Program-made: the position numbers and the translations under genes | Notes under the pieces: model-generated | What the model was told of the DNA's origin: nothing | Seen by the model: only the letters and a program-made list of their open reading frames with translations | The model's database searches: none | Shown here: piece after piece, positions 8,881 through 17,647 of the stretch | Layout of the letters: each line of letters starts with the position of its first letter | Numbering within the stretch: the stretch's first letter is position 1 | Source: Dorea_A sp016295505 | GTDB lineage: Bacteria; Bacillota; Clostridia; Lachnospirales; Lachnospiraceae | Direction of reading: 5' to 3' | NCBI RefSeq assembly: GCF_039832105.1 | Contig: NZ_JBDOHS010000009.1 | Span: 1-64,000 of the forward strand | DNA length: 64,000 nucleotides

Positions 8881-10297
8881 GTTGTATCTGGAATGCTATT
8901 CCGGAATCAGTGGAGATATGGTGGTGGCTGCACTTCTGGATCTCGGAGCAGATGAAGAAGTACTGAAGCGTGTACTGGATTCTGTTCCGGTATCGGGATT
9001 TCGTGTGGAGATCAGCCGCGTGAAAAAGGCCGGACTTGATGTCTGTGATTTTCAGGTAATTCTGGATGAGGACCATGAGAATCATGATCATGACATGGAA
9101 TATCTTTTCGGGAAGGAAGACCATGAGCACCATCATGAGCATGAGCATCATCACGAGGAGCATGAGCATCATCACGAGGAGCATGAGCATCATCACGAGG
9201 AGCATGAGCATCATCACGAGGAGCATGAGCATCATCACGAGGAGCATGAGCATCATCACGAGGAGCATCAGCATCATCACGAGGAGCATGAGCATCATCA
9301 CGAGGAACATGGGCATCATCATGAACATGAGCATCGGGGGCTTCGGGAGGTCATGGAGATCATAGAACAGACGGAGATGACTTCTCATGCAAAAGAGATT
9401 GCGGTCAGAATTTTTACGATACTGGCAGAAGCAGAAGCAAAAGCTCATGGAACGACCCTGGAACAGGTTCATTTTCATGAGGTGGGAGCAGTAGATTCAA
9501 TTGTAGATATCATAGCGGCAGCAGTATGTCTGGATCAGCTTTGTGTCACAGAGACGGTGATTCCGGTATTATATGAAGGATGCGGACAGATCCGCTGTCA
9601 GCATGGAATGCTTCCGGTTCCGGTTCCGGCGGTTATGAATATTATGCAGGAACACGGCCTGATTCTGCATGCGACAAAGCGTCGGGGTGAACTGGTAACG
9701 CCTACCGGAGCTGCGATTGCGGCAGCAATCTGCACATCCAATCATCTTCCGGAGCAGTTTCGAATTATAAAAACCGGTATGGGAGCCGGAAAGAGGGCAT
9801 ATGAGGTTCCGAGCATCCTTCGGGCAATGCTGATAGAGGAATCAGAGAATCTGGCAGAAAAAGATACCATCTGGAAACTGGAGACCAATATCGATGACTG
9901 TAGCGGAGAATGCCTTGGATATGTGATGGATCGTCTGATGAAGGCCGGTGCAAGAGATGTGCATTTTACTCCGGTATATATGAAGAAGAATCGCCCGGCA
10001 TATCAGCTGAATGTTCTGTGCAAAGAGGAACAGATCAAAACCATGGAGGAGATTCTTTTCCGTGAGACAACGACGATCGGAATCAGGAGAGTCCGAATGG
10101 ATCGTACGATACTGAAACGAAAGAGCAGGGAAATTGAGACGTCCTGCGGGAAAGCATATGTAAAAGTGTGTGAATCTGACGGAGAGACACGGGTCTATCC
10201 GGAATATCAGAGCGTATCAGAGCTCGCAGAAAAAAGTGGAAAATCATATTCTGAGATGTATCAGATCATTCAGGAGGAAGGCCATGGACGGATATGA
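8864..10297 (+). CDS. larC: LarC, nickel insertion protein with His-rich repeat
   Basis: A 477-residue LarC (nickel-pincer cofactor nickel insertion, CTP-dependent cyclometallase in characterised homologues). The N-terminus YLECYSGISGDMVVAALLDLG is typical, as are HFHEVGAVDSIVDI and LVTPTGAAI. Residues about 80-150 form an insertion made almost only of histidine and glutamate (HEHHHEE heptads), very likely a nickel-binding store. In Lactiplantibacillus larC is split into larC1 and larC2 and read through by frameshifting; here it is one open frame. It is translationally coupled to larB and larE. Confidence 0.92.
   Translation: MKKKNKLYLECYSGISGDMVVAALLDLGADEEVLKRVLDSVPVSGFRVEISRVKKAGLDVCDFQVILDEDHENHDHDMEYLFGKEDHEHHHEHEHHHEEHEHHHEEHEHHHEEHEHHHEEHEHHHEEHEHHHEEHQHHHEEHEHHHEEHGHHHEHEHRGLREVMEIIEQTEMTSHAKEIAVRIFTILAEAEAKAHGTTLEQVHFHEVGAVDSIVDIIAAAVCLDQLCVTETVIPVLYEGCGQIRCQHGMLPVPVPAVMNIMQEHGLILHATKRRGELVTPTGAAIAAAICTSNHLPEQFRIIKTGMGAGKRAYEVPSILRAMLIEESENLAEKDTIWKLETNIDDCSGECLGYVMDRLMKAGARDVHFTPVYMKKNRPAYQLNVLCKEEQIKTMEEILFRETTTIGIRRVRMDRTILKRKSREIETSCGKAYVKVCESDGETRVYPEYQSVSELAEKSGKSYSEMYQIIQEEGHGRI
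9140..9307 (+). repeat. 21-bp tandem repeat encoding HEHHHEE
   Basis: Six head-to-tail copies of a 21-base unit at 9140-9265 look identical, and two more (9266-9307) differ by one base or so. Each codes for one HEHHHEE heptad of LarC, except copy 7, which gives HQHHHEE. Near-identity at the DNA level, not just in protein, implies recent slippage or unequal crossing over, so copy number may vary between strains. Confidence 0.95.
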
Positions 10298-11120
10298 AGA
10301 TAAGTGTAAAAAGTTGTGGGAAGTGTTAGAACAGTACGCAAAAGAGAATCTCATGGTGGCTTTTTCGGGAGGGGTTGACAGTTCGCTTTTGTTATGGCTG
10401 CTCTGCAAAAAATGCGGAACGTATGGAACGACGGTGCATGCTGTGACGCTTCATACAACACTCCATCCGGCAGCAGAACTGGATATAACCAGAGCAGCGG
10501 CAAAAGAGGCCGGTGCAACTCATAAGATTATCTATGTGGATGAACTGAAGAAAGCCGGAATTGAGGATAATCCGAAAGACCGTTGTTATCGCTGTAAAAA
10601 ATATATGTTTACGAGAGTTCAGGAAGAAGCCGAAAGATTGGGAATCCACACAGTGATCGAGGGGACGAATCTGGATGATACACGGGAATACCGCCCGGGA
10701 ATTCAGGCATTAAAAGAGCTTGGAATAAAGAGCCCCCTTGTTGAGGCGGGATTTACCAAAGCGGATGTCAGAAGGCTGGCAAAGGAACTTGGCATATCAA
10801 CTGCGGAAAAACCTTCAACACCATGTCTTGCAACACGTTTTCCATACGATACGCATCTGACATATGAAGAAATGCAGAAAGTGGATGCTATGGAACAGAG
10901 CATCCGTGCGATGGGCTTTTATAATGTCAGAACGAGAGTTCACGGCAATCTGGTAAGAATAGAAGTTGATAAGAAAGATATTCCAATGCTTCTGGAGCGA
11001 AGTGAAGAAGTAGTGAAGCAGGTAAAAGAAGAGGGGTATGTATATGTGACGATTGACATGGAAGGATTCCGATCCGGAAGTCAGGATGTATTGCTCCATG
11101 ACCTGCAGCAGAAAGGGTAG
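10284..11120 (+). CDS. larE: LarE, sulfur insertase for the nickel-pincer cofactor
   Basis: A 278-residue LarE, an ATP pyrophosphatase that adenylates the LarB product and adds the two sulfurs of the NPN cofactor. The PP-loop is SGGVDSS at residues 28-34. Three cysteines stand out: Cys101 and Cys104 (CYRC) and Cys181 (TPCLATRFPY). The last matches the sacrificial cysteine of the Lactiplantibacillus enzyme. The extra pair suggests the type that holds a 4Fe-4S cluster and can turn over, as described for Thermotoga LarE; that assignment is inference. AGGAGG stands at 10272-10277, inside the end of larC. Confidence 0.9.
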   Translation: MDGYEDKCKKLWEVLEQYAKENLMVAFSGGVDSSLLLWLLCKKCGTYGTTVHAVTLHTTLHPAAELDITRAAAKEAGATHKIIYVDELKKAGIEDNPKDRCYRCKKYMFTRVQEEAERLGIHTVIEGTNLDDTREYRPGIQALKELGIKSPLVEAGFTKADVRRLAKELGISTAEKPSTPCLATRFPYDTHLTYEEMQKVDAMEQSIRAMGFYNVRTRVHGNLVRIEVDKKDIPMLLERSEEVVKQVKEEGYVYVTIDMEGFRSGSQDVLLHDLQQKG

Positions 11121-11123
11121 AAG

Positions 11124-11957
11124 ATGTATACGATAGGAACTCACATGTCAATTGCAAAGGGACTGGCAAAAACGGCTGAGAATGTGGTGGCGATGGAAGC
11201 AAATACCATGCAGATCTTCAGCAGGAATCCCAGAGGATCTACGTATAAAGAGTATACGGATCAGGAGATCGATAAGTTTCAGAAGATACGAAGAGAGCAT
11301 GGATTCGGTCCCCTGCTTGCACATGCGCCTTATACGATGAATCTTGCAAGTGAAAAAGAGAAGGTCTATGAGTTCGCGTGCATGGTGATCCGGGAGGATG
11401 TTGCAAGAATGGACGCACTTGAGATAGAAAATATGGTCTTTCATCCGGGCAGCCATACCGGCATTGGAACAGAAGCAGGTATCCGTAATATTATTGCAGG
11501 CCTGGATCAGGCAATTACCGGTAATGAATCGATCACCGTACTTCTGGAGACTATGAGTGGGAAAGGAACTGAAATCGGAACAAGATTTGAAGAGTTAAGG
11601 GCAATCCGGGACGGAGTCAGACATCCGGAGAGAATCGGCATCTGTCTGGATACCTGTCATGTTTTTGCAGCAGGTTATGATATTGTACATGATCTGGACG
11701 GGGTGATCCGGGAGTTTGATCGCGTTCTGGGATTAAAACATCTGCGGGCCGTTCACTTGAATGACAGCCTGGAAGATTTTGGTTCTCATAAAGACCGTCA
11801 TGCAGTAATCGGAGGGGGAAAGATCGGACTGGAGGCTTTGCTCAGGGTGATGAAGCATCCGGCACTTTCAGGACTTCCGTTTTATCTGGAAACGCCTCTG
11901 GATGATGCGGGGCACAGACAGGAGATACAGATGCTGAAGCAGCAGCTGTGTGAATGA
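11124..11957 (+). CDS. nfo: Endonuclease IV
   Basis: A 277-residue endonuclease IV, which cuts DNA 5' to abasic sites in base-excision repair. The metal ligands of the TIM-barrel fold are visible in order: AHAPY, VFHPGSH, LLETMSG, CLDTCHVFAAGYD, AVHLNDS, DRHAVIGGGKIG and YLETP. Length is normal for the family. It starts 3 bases after larE ends and is probably carried on the same transcript, though it has no functional link to nickel cofactor synthesis. Confidence 0.93.
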   Translation: MYTIGTHMSIAKGLAKTAENVVAMEANTMQIFSRNPRGSTYKEYTDQEIDKFQKIRREHGFGPLLAHAPYTMNLASEKEKVYEFACMVIREDVARMDALEIENMVFHPGSHTGIGTEAGIRNIIAGLDQAITGNESITVLLETMSGKGTEIGTRFEELRAIRDGVRHPERIGICLDTCHVFAAGYDIVHDLDGVIREFDRVLGLKHLRAVHLNDSLEDFGSHKDRHAVIGGGKIGLEALLRVMKHPALSGLPFYLETPLDDAGHRQEIQMLKQQLCE

Positions 11958-12000
11958 AAGTAATACAGAACAGATATTAGAGTGTACAGGAGGAAACAGT

Positions 12001-12861
12001 ATGAAGATGACCAGTATCAGTGATTGCTATACATTGAACAACGGAGTACAGATACCGTGTGTGGCTTTTGGAACCTATAAAGCTGCGGACGGAAAGAGCG
12101 CAGATATTATCCGGATGGCGATAGAAGCCGGTTACCGGTATTTTGATACAGCATCATTTTACGGGACGGAAGAATATCTTGCGCAGGCTATAGAACAAAG
12201 CGGGATTCCAAGGAGTGAGTTTTTCCTTGCATCAAAGCTCTGGAAAGAGGAGATGGGGTATGAGGAGACGAAAAAAGCTTTCGAGAGAACACTTGAAAGA
12301 CTGCAGACAGACTATCTGGACCTCTACCTGATTCACTGGCCGCTTCCTGCACCGGATTATGATGACTGGAAGTCTCTGGATGCGGAGACCTGGAGAGCGA
12401 TGGAAGAATTGTATGAGGAGGGAAGAATTCGTGCAATCGGACTTAGCAATTTTCTTCCTCATCACATAGAAAATATCAGAAACCATTGCAGGATTCAGCC
12501 GATGGTGGATCAGCTGGAGTTTCATCCGGGCTATACACAGGAGGCGGCAGTTCGTTATTGCCAGGAACATCAGATCCTGGTACAGGCATGGAGCCCGATC
12601 GGACGGAAAAGAGTTCTTGAAGAGCCGTTGATAAGAGATCTGTCTGAAAAATATGGGGTATCTCCGGCACAGATTTGTCTTCGATATGCTGTACAGAGGA
12701 ATATTGTTCCTCTGCCAAAATCCTCTGTGATGGAAAGAATGAAAGAAAATCAGGATATTTTCTCATTTGAGATCTCGATGGAAGATATGTATCGTCTGGA
12801 TACCATGCCGCAGGCGGGATGGTCAGGAGAACATCCCGACAGAGAAAGAGTCCGTTTCTGA
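12001..12861 (+). CDS. Aldo/keto reductase
   Basis: A 286-residue NADPH-dependent aldo/keto reductase of the small bacterial type (2,5-diketo-gluconate reductase/YvgN-like). The catalytic set is complete: Asp and Tyr in FDTASFYGTE, Lys in ASKLWKEE and His in YLIHWPLP. The cofactor end reads PLPKSS near the C-terminus. The start at 12001 follows AGGAGG; an upstream ATG at 11950 overlaps nfo and lacks a site. Physiological substrate unknown. Confidence 0.9.
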   Translation: MKMTSISDCYTLNNGVQIPCVAFGTYKAADGKSADIIRMAIEAGYRYFDTASFYGTEEYLAQAIEQSGIPRSEFFLASKLWKEEMGYEETKKAFERTLERLQTDYLDLYLIHWPLPAPDYDDWKSLDAETWRAMEELYEEGRIRAIGLSNFLPHHIENIRNHCRIQPMVDQLEFHPGYTQEAAVRYCQEHQILVQAWSPIGRKRVLEEPLIRDLSEKYGVSPAQICLRYAVQRNIVPLPKSSVMERMKENQDIFSFEISMEDMYRLDTMPQAGWSGEHPDRERVRF

Positions 12862-12874
12862 CAGGGGAACAGTG

Positions 12875-13576
12875 ATGGAAAAAAGCAGAATTATAAAACC
12901 GATTGCGCATATTCGTACGGATTTTCCGACCAAGTTTGGGATTCCGAGACAGAGTGGGCTCGCGGATACGAAAGGAAAGATTGTATTTGAACCGGAATAC
13001 CGGAATCCGGATGCCTTAAGGGGGCTGGAAGGGTATTCGCATCTCTGGCTGATCTGGGAGTTTTCACAGGCGGTCAGGGAGGAGTGGAGTCCAACGGTTC
13101 GTCCGCCAAGACTTGGAGGAAATGAAAGGGTAGGGGTATTTGCCACCCGTTCACCGTTTCGCCCGAACCCCCTTGGATTATCCTGTGTAAGCCTTTTGGG
13201 CATGGAAAAAGAGGATTTGGAGGGGATGGTGTTGTATGTAGGAGGTGCGGACCTTATGGATGGGACGCCGATCTATGACATCAAACCGTATCTTCCATAT
13301 GTGGATTGTCATCCGGAGGCGAAAGGAGGATTTGCTGAACGTGTACAGGAATATTGTCTGGAAGTGGAATTCCCTGATCAATGGCTTGCAGTCGTTCCGG
13401 AAGAACAGAGGGGGCCGTTGATGCAGATCCTTGCACAGGATCCCAGGCCATCGTATCAGAAGGATCCGCAGAGAATCTATGGAATGGCATATGCAGGTCT
13501 TGAAGTAAGATTTCAGGTGATGGAAAGAAAACTGATTGTCTGCGAGGTACAACAGAGCGGACAGAACAGATCGTAA
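12875..13576 (+). CDS. trmO: TrmO, tRNA m6t6A37 methyltransferase
   Basis: A 233-residue TrmO (TsaA/YaeB family), which methylates N6-threonylcarbamoyladenosine 37 of tRNA using S-adenosylmethionine. The family motifs GVFATRSPFRPNPLGLS and DGTPIYDIKPYLPY are both intact. The C-terminal domain (residues about 150-233) with RPSYQKDPQRIYGMAYAG completes the usual length. It begins 14 bases after the aldo/keto reductase stop, with AGGGG upstream. Confidence 0.92.
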   Translation: MEKSRIIKPIAHIRTDFPTKFGIPRQSGLADTKGKIVFEPEYRNPDALRGLEGYSHLWLIWEFSQAVREEWSPTVRPPRLGGNERVGVFATRSPFRPNPLGLSCVSLLGMEKEDLEGMVLYVGGADLMDGTPIYDIKPYLPYVDCHPEAKGGFAERVQEYCLEVEFPDQWLAVVPEEQRGPLMQILAQDPRPSYQKDPQRIYGMAYAGLEVRFQVMERKLIVCEVQQSGQNRS

Positions 13577-13613
13577 AAAGAAAAATATCAGGTATGGATT
13601 GAGAGGAAAAGAG

Positions 13614-14132
13614 ATGGAATTTATCATTGCACAAAAGGAACACATTGACCGTATGTGTGAGATTACAGAAGACGCGAAAAAGCAGCTTCACGGTCTGGGA
13701 CTGGACCAGTGGCAAAAAGGATATCCTTCCAGAGAAGTCTGGGAGCAGGATGTGATCAATGCCTGCACCTATCTTGCAATGGAGGATGGTGTGATTCAGG
13801 GGATTTTTGCTTTCCAGACGACACCGGATCCTTCGTACAAGGAAATTGATGGACAATGGCTGACGGATATCCCATATGCTTCCATGCACCGGGTATGTGT
13901 AGCCGATGGATGTAAGGGAAAGGGAGTCGCGGGCCGGATGTTTGCCTATGGATTTGAACTGGCGAGAAAAGCCGGTTTTGAGACGGTACGTATCGATACA
14001 CATCCGGGAAATCTGCCGATGCAGCATGCTCTGAAAAAAGCAGGCTTTGAACCATGTGGAACGATACGTCTGGTCGGAGGATGTGAAGACGGTGATCTTC
14101 GAGTGGCGTTTGAAAGGATTCTGACAGATTAG
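13614..14132 (+). CDS. GNAT family N-acetyltransferase
   Basis: A 172-residue GNAT acetyltransferase. The acetyl-CoA loop reads VADGCKGKGVAGRMF, matching the R/Q-x-x-G-x-G/A pattern, after a beta strand MHRVCV. A later IDTHPGNLPMQHALKKAGFEPCG is typical of family motif B. The start at 13614 has GAGAGG upstream; longer readings overlap trmO without a ribosome site. Acceptor unknown. Confidence 0.87.
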   Translation: MEFIIAQKEHIDRMCEITEDAKKQLHGLGLDQWQKGYPSREVWEQDVINACTYLAMEDGVIQGIFAFQTTPDPSYKEIDGQWLTDIPYASMHRVCVADGCKGKGVAGRMFAYGFELARKAGFETVRIDTHPGNLPMQHALKKAGFEPCGTIRLVGGCEDGDLRVAFERILTD

Positions 14133-14196
14133 GAAAGCGTATAATTCATCATTTTTCAACCAATAATGTAGATAAAAATGTCTGAAGGGCGGAAAG

Positions 14197-15429
14197 ATGA
14201 TGAAAACTTTTGATGAATTATACAAAGATATTCTGAATAGAAAAGTGAAACTGGAAGAACCACTTCCTCCGCAGTATGATTCCAGGCATCTGGACTGTCT
14301 GCTGCATCCGGAAAAGTATGCACCGGTGATTCCGGTGAGTGATTGTGAGAAATGCGCATATGACAGGGCGTGCCGGCAAAGCTGTATCTTTGATGCCATC
14401 ATAAGGGATGAAGAGGGGAAACTTTCAATAAGCCCAAAGCTTTGCAGCGGATGTGGCGCCTGTATGGATGCATGCAGTATGGAGAGGCTTACAGCGAGAA
14501 AAGATGTGCTGCCTGTGATGAAAGCGGTCAGAGAGGCAAAAGAACCGGTTTATCTTCTTGTGGCTCCGGCAGCCGTGGGGCAGTTTGGGAAAGATGTCAC
14601 GCTTGGAAAGCTTCGGACTGCGGCAAAGGCACTGGGTTTTACCGGTATGGTGGAAGTAGCACTGTTTGCTGATATTCTGACGCTGAAAGAAGCGTTGGAA
14701 TACGACCGTCATGTAAAGAAAAAAGGGGATTACCAGTTGACCAGCTGCTGCTGTCCGGTGTGGATTGCCATGATACGTAAGATCTTCCATGAGCTTCTTC
14801 CGCATGTTCCGGGAGCCGTTTCTCCAATGATTGCATGCGGGCGTATGATAAAAAGACTTCATCCGGATGCAGTTACGGTATTTTTAGGACCATGTCTGGC
14901 AAAAAAGAAAGAGGCAGAAGAACCGGATATTGCAGATGCGGTGGATTATGTACTGACATTTCAGGAAATGCAGGATATATTGACTGCGGCCGACATTCAT
15001 CCCGGGAAGCTTGCAGATATGAAGAAAGAACATGCATCTGAAGCCGGAAGACTCTATGCGCGTACCGGAGGAGTGAGCCGGGCTGTAGAAAATATGGTTC
15101 AACAGCTAAGGGCAGACCGGAATATTGCAGTAAAGGCAGAGCAGGCTGATGGAACCAGAGCCTGTATGGAAATGATCGAACGGATCCGGGCTGAAAAGAC
15201 GGATGCCAGTTTTTTTGAAGGAATGGGTTGCGTCGGCGGATGTGTCGGAGGACCCAAAGTACTTCTTTCGCGGGAAGAAGGAAAACAATATGTAGATGAT
15301 TATGCAGAAGCCGCAGAGTTTCGGACACCGCTTGAGAATCCATATGTATTGAAGATTCTGGAAGAATTGGGATTTCATACGGTGGAGGAACTTCTGGAAG
15401 ACGAGTCTTTGCTCACCCGCAGGCTTTAG
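14197..15429 (+). CDS. Divergent [FeFe]-hydrogenase-like iron-sulfur protein
   Basis: A 410-residue protein built like an [FeFe] hydrogenase catalytic subunit. Two ferredoxin-type cysteine groups stand near residues 50-95 (CEKCAYDRACRQSC and CSGCGACMDAC). The H-cluster region keeps all four ligand cysteines but with altered surroundings: TSCCCPVW for the usual TSCCPxW, GPCLAKKKEA for MPCxxKKxE, and EGMGCVGGC for ExMACPGGC. Such changes are seen in the sensory or uncharacterised groups rather than in bidirectional or bifurcating enzymes. No hydEFG maturases or electron-transfer subunits are nearby, so H2 turnover is not implied; a sensory or redox role is as likely. Confidence 0.85.
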   Translation: MMKTFDELYKDILNRKVKLEEPLPPQYDSRHLDCLLHPEKYAPVIPVSDCEKCAYDRACRQSCIFDAIIRDEEGKLSISPKLCSGCGACMDACSMERLTARKDVLPVMKAVREAKEPVYLLVAPAAVGQFGKDVTLGKLRTAAKALGFTGMVEVALFADILTLKEALEYDRHVKKKGDYQLTSCCCPVWIAMIRKIFHELLPHVPGAVSPMIACGRMIKRLHPDAVTVFLGPCLAKKKEAEEPDIADAVDYVLTFQEMQDILTAADIHPGKLADMKKEHASEAGRLYARTGGVSRAVENMVQQLRADRNIAVKAEQADGTRACMEMIERIRAEKTDASFFEGMGCVGGCVGGPKVLLSREEGKQYVDDYAEAAEFRTPLENPYVLKILEELGFHTVEELLEDESLLTRRL

Positions 15430-15439
15430 GAGGAATAAT

Positions 15440-16366
15440 ATGAAGTATTATCTTGCCCCGCTGGAGGGAATCACAACTTATGTATACAGGCGGGCCTATC
15501 ACAGCTGTTTCCGTCCGATGGACAAGTATTTCACACCGTTTCTGGTGCCGCATACTAAGAAAGATTTTAATTCCAGGGAGAAAAATGAGATTCTCCCGGA
15601 ACATAATGAGGGAATGTATCTGGTACCGCAGATACTGACAAACTGTGCTGAGGATTTCCTGCGCACTGCCGGGAAACTGAAAGATTACGGATACAGAGAA
15701 GTGAATCTGAATCTGGGATGTCCGTCGAAAACGGTGGTTTCAAAGTATCGCGGATCAGGATTTCTGGCGAAGCCGGAGGAACTTGACCGGTTCCTGGATC
15801 AGGTGTTTAAAAAGACAGATATCAAAGTATCAATTAAAACAAGAATCGGAAAATTTCATGCGCAGGAGTTTGAGGAACTTCTGCGGATATATAATCAATA
15901 TCCGTTGGAAGAACTCATCATTCATCCGAGGGTGCAGCAGGATTTTTATAAAAATACTCCAAATCTGGAGATGTATAACTATGCAGTAAAAAACAGTCAT
16001 CATTCATTGTGTTATAACGGGGATATCTTTACCGTGAAAGATGCTGGCCGAATCAGGGAACAATTTCCGCAGACAAATGTCCTGATGCTTGGAAGGGGCG
16101 TGATCTATAACCCATGCCTTACGGAAGAGCTTGAAGGAACCAGGAAATCCGGGGAAGTTGACAGACAAAGACTGCGCATATTCCATGACAGGCTTTTGAA
16201 TGATTACAGAGAAGTGAATTCCGGAGATAAGAATGTTCTTTTTAAGATGAAAGAGATCTGGTGTTATATGGGATACCTGTTTCCAACAGCTGAAAAGTCG
16301 TTGAAAAAGATAAAAAAAGCAGAAAAACTGGATCGATATATAGAAGCAGTGAATGAAATCCTGTGA
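15440..16366 (+). CDS. tRNA-dihydrouridine synthase
   Basis: A 308-residue FMN-dependent Dus enzyme that reduces uridine in the tRNA D-loop. The N-terminus APLEGITTYVYRRAY and the catalytic cysteine motif NLGCPSKTVVSKYRGSGFL (Cys with the downstream Gly-rich loop) identify it. The phosphate-binding LMLGRGVIYNPCL is also present. TAGGAGG precedes the ATG and the gene starts 10 bases after the hydrogenase-like gene, so they are probably cotranscribed. Which uridine it modifies is not told by sequence. Confidence 0.9.
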   Translation: MKYYLAPLEGITTYVYRRAYHSCFRPMDKYFTPFLVPHTKKDFNSREKNEILPEHNEGMYLVPQILTNCAEDFLRTAGKLKDYGYREVNLNLGCPSKTVVSKYRGSGFLAKPEELDRFLDQVFKKTDIKVSIKTRIGKFHAQEFEELLRIYNQYPLEELIIHPRVQQDFYKNTPNLEMYNYAVKNSHHSLCYNGDIFTVKDAGRIREQFPQTNVLMLGRGVIYNPCLTEELEGTRKSGEVDRQRLRIFHDRLLNDYREVNSGDKNVLFKMKEIWCYMGYLFPTAEKSLKKIKKAEKLDRYIEAVNEIL

Positions 16367-16372
16367 TTTTTC

Positions 16373-16401
16373 TTTACTTTCGAATTAATATGCAATATAA
16401 T
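16373..16401 (+). promoter_or_regulatory. Sigma-A promoter for the XRE-cupin/ProX operon
   Basis: TTTACT (16373-16378), 17 bases, TATAAT (16396-16401). Just downstream, TAGAA-AAAAA-TTCTA forms a small palindrome where a repressor could bind. Confidence 0.7.
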
Positions 16402-16445
16402 AGAAAAAAATTCTATATACAGGAATTTTTGAAGGAGGAATCCGC

Positions 16446-17000
16446 TTGGATCATCTGAATCAATTGATTGCAGTGAATTTAAAAGAGATACGAAAGGGAA
16501 AGGGACTGAGTCTGGAGCAGGTGTCATCTCTTACATCGATCAGTAAAAGCATGTTAAGTCAGCTGGAGCGTGGAGAAGTGAATCCAACGATTTCAACGGT
16601 GTATAAGCTTTCACTGGGGTTAAAAGTCCCGGTCACGGCATTTACCACAGATAAGCCGATGCCTTTTTCCAGAACCGGAAAAAGAGAAGTTGCACCGCTT
16701 ACAGGTGATGGCGGAAGATACCGTCTCTACCCGATCTTTAACTTCCGAAACGGACAGGATTTTGAGATCTTCGATCTGGAATTTGATGCAGGCGGGATGA
16801 TGCAGGCGAATCGTCAGATGAACGGCACACGGGAATTCATAACCGTATATTCCGGTGAGCTTACGCTGATATTCAAGGATAAGGAGTATGCATTAAAAGC
16901 AGGAGATTCTGCCTCATACAATGCTTTTGATGAATACATATATAAGAACACGGGAACAGAAATGGTAACTGCGAATATTGTAGTTCACTACCCAAACTAG
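16446..17000 (+). CDS. XRE family regulator with cupin domain
   Basis: A 184-residue regulator: a helix-turn-helix at residues about 8-62 (LSLEQVSSLTSISKSMLSQLERGEVNPTI, typical XRE) and a C-terminal cupin fold from about 105 that would sense a small ligand. Translation starts at TTG, with AAGGAGG well placed seven bases upstream; no ATG fits. The palindrome in the promoter and the proX gene 16 bases downstream suggest autoregulation and control of proX. Regulators of this layout often respond to amino acids or polyamines; the ligand here is unknown. Confidence 0.88.
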   Translation: MDHLNQLIAVNLKEIRKGKGLSLEQVSSLTSISKSMLSQLERGEVNPTISTVYKLSLGLKVPVTAFTTDKPMPFSRTGKREVAPLTGDGGRYRLYPIFNFRNGQDFEIFDLEFDAGGMMQANRQMNGTREFITVYSGELTLIFKDKEYALKAGDSASYNAFDEYIYKNTGTEMVTANIVVHYPN

Positions 17001-17016
17001 GAAGGAGTTTTGCAGC

Positions 17017-17508
17017 ATGGAAGATCAGAAACAGCGGGTATATGACGCATTGAAAAAGATGAATATCAAGTATGAGGTCGTTGAGCATGAACCGGTTCAT
17101 ACGATGGAAGATATGGACAGACTGGGACTCCCGGAAAAAGGGACTCTCTGTAAGAATCTGTTCTTAAGAGATTCCAAAGGAAAGAGACATTTTCTTGTAA
17201 CAGCTGATGAGAATACCAAAGTGGATCTGAAGACACTCGGAAGACAGCTTGGTGCCGGAAACTTAAGCTTCGCTTCTGAAGAACGACTGGAAAAATATCT
17301 TGGAGTAAAGCAGGGAAGCGTGACTCCGTTTGCTCTTATGAATGATACAGAGCATAACGTGGAGTTTTTTATTGATAAGAATCTGAGCAGATGTAAGAGC
17401 ATGGGAATTCATCCGTTGGAAAATACAGCGACAGTGTTTATATCTTTTAAAGATCTGGATAAGTTTCTCTGGAATCTGGATGTGGATGTGGTGAAGATTA
17501 AATTATAA
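17017..17508 (+). CDS. ProX-type prolyl-tRNA editing protein
   Basis: A 163-residue YbaK/EbsC-fold protein of the ProX class, which hydrolyses mischarged Ala-tRNA(Pro) in trans. The motif VEHEPVHTMEDM near the N-terminus, the CKNLFLRDSKGKRHFLVTADE stretch and the KQGSVTPFALMND loop with a conserved GSVTP are typical. It follows the XRE-cupin gene by 16 bases with GGAAGGAG upstream, so the pair is an operon. Length is normal. Confidence 0.88.
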   Translation: MEDQKQRVYDALKKMNIKYEVVEHEPVHTMEDMDRLGLPEKGTLCKNLFLRDSKGKRHFLVTADENTKVDLKTLGRQLGAGNLSFASEERLEKYLGVKQGSVTPFALMNDTEHNVEFFIDKNLSRCKSMGIHPLENTATVFISFKDLDKFLWNLDVDVVKIKL

Positions 17509-17647
17509 CAGATATTTTTTTATGGTGATTTTATAGTTTTTTTATTGCATGTTGAGAGATGGAGAAGTAGAATAGATAAAGTATTCAGTATAGATGGAAT
17601 GTCTGCGTCCGGCAGAATTCCTGTAAGAAAGGAAAGCGAGGAAGTAT

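Noticed and set aside
9140..9307. Regular 21-bp direct repeats that could look like a CRISPR array
   Set aside because: There are no spacers; the units are head to tail and in frame as HEHHHEE codons of larC.
8840..9478. Long minus-strand reading frame rich in Met and Leu
   Set aside because: It is the antisense of the His-rich repeat of larC, with no ribosome site and a repeat-driven composition.
14197..15429. Calling this gene a functional hydrogenase (hydA)
   Set aside because: All three H-cluster loops depart from the catalytic consensus and no maturase or partner subunit is near.
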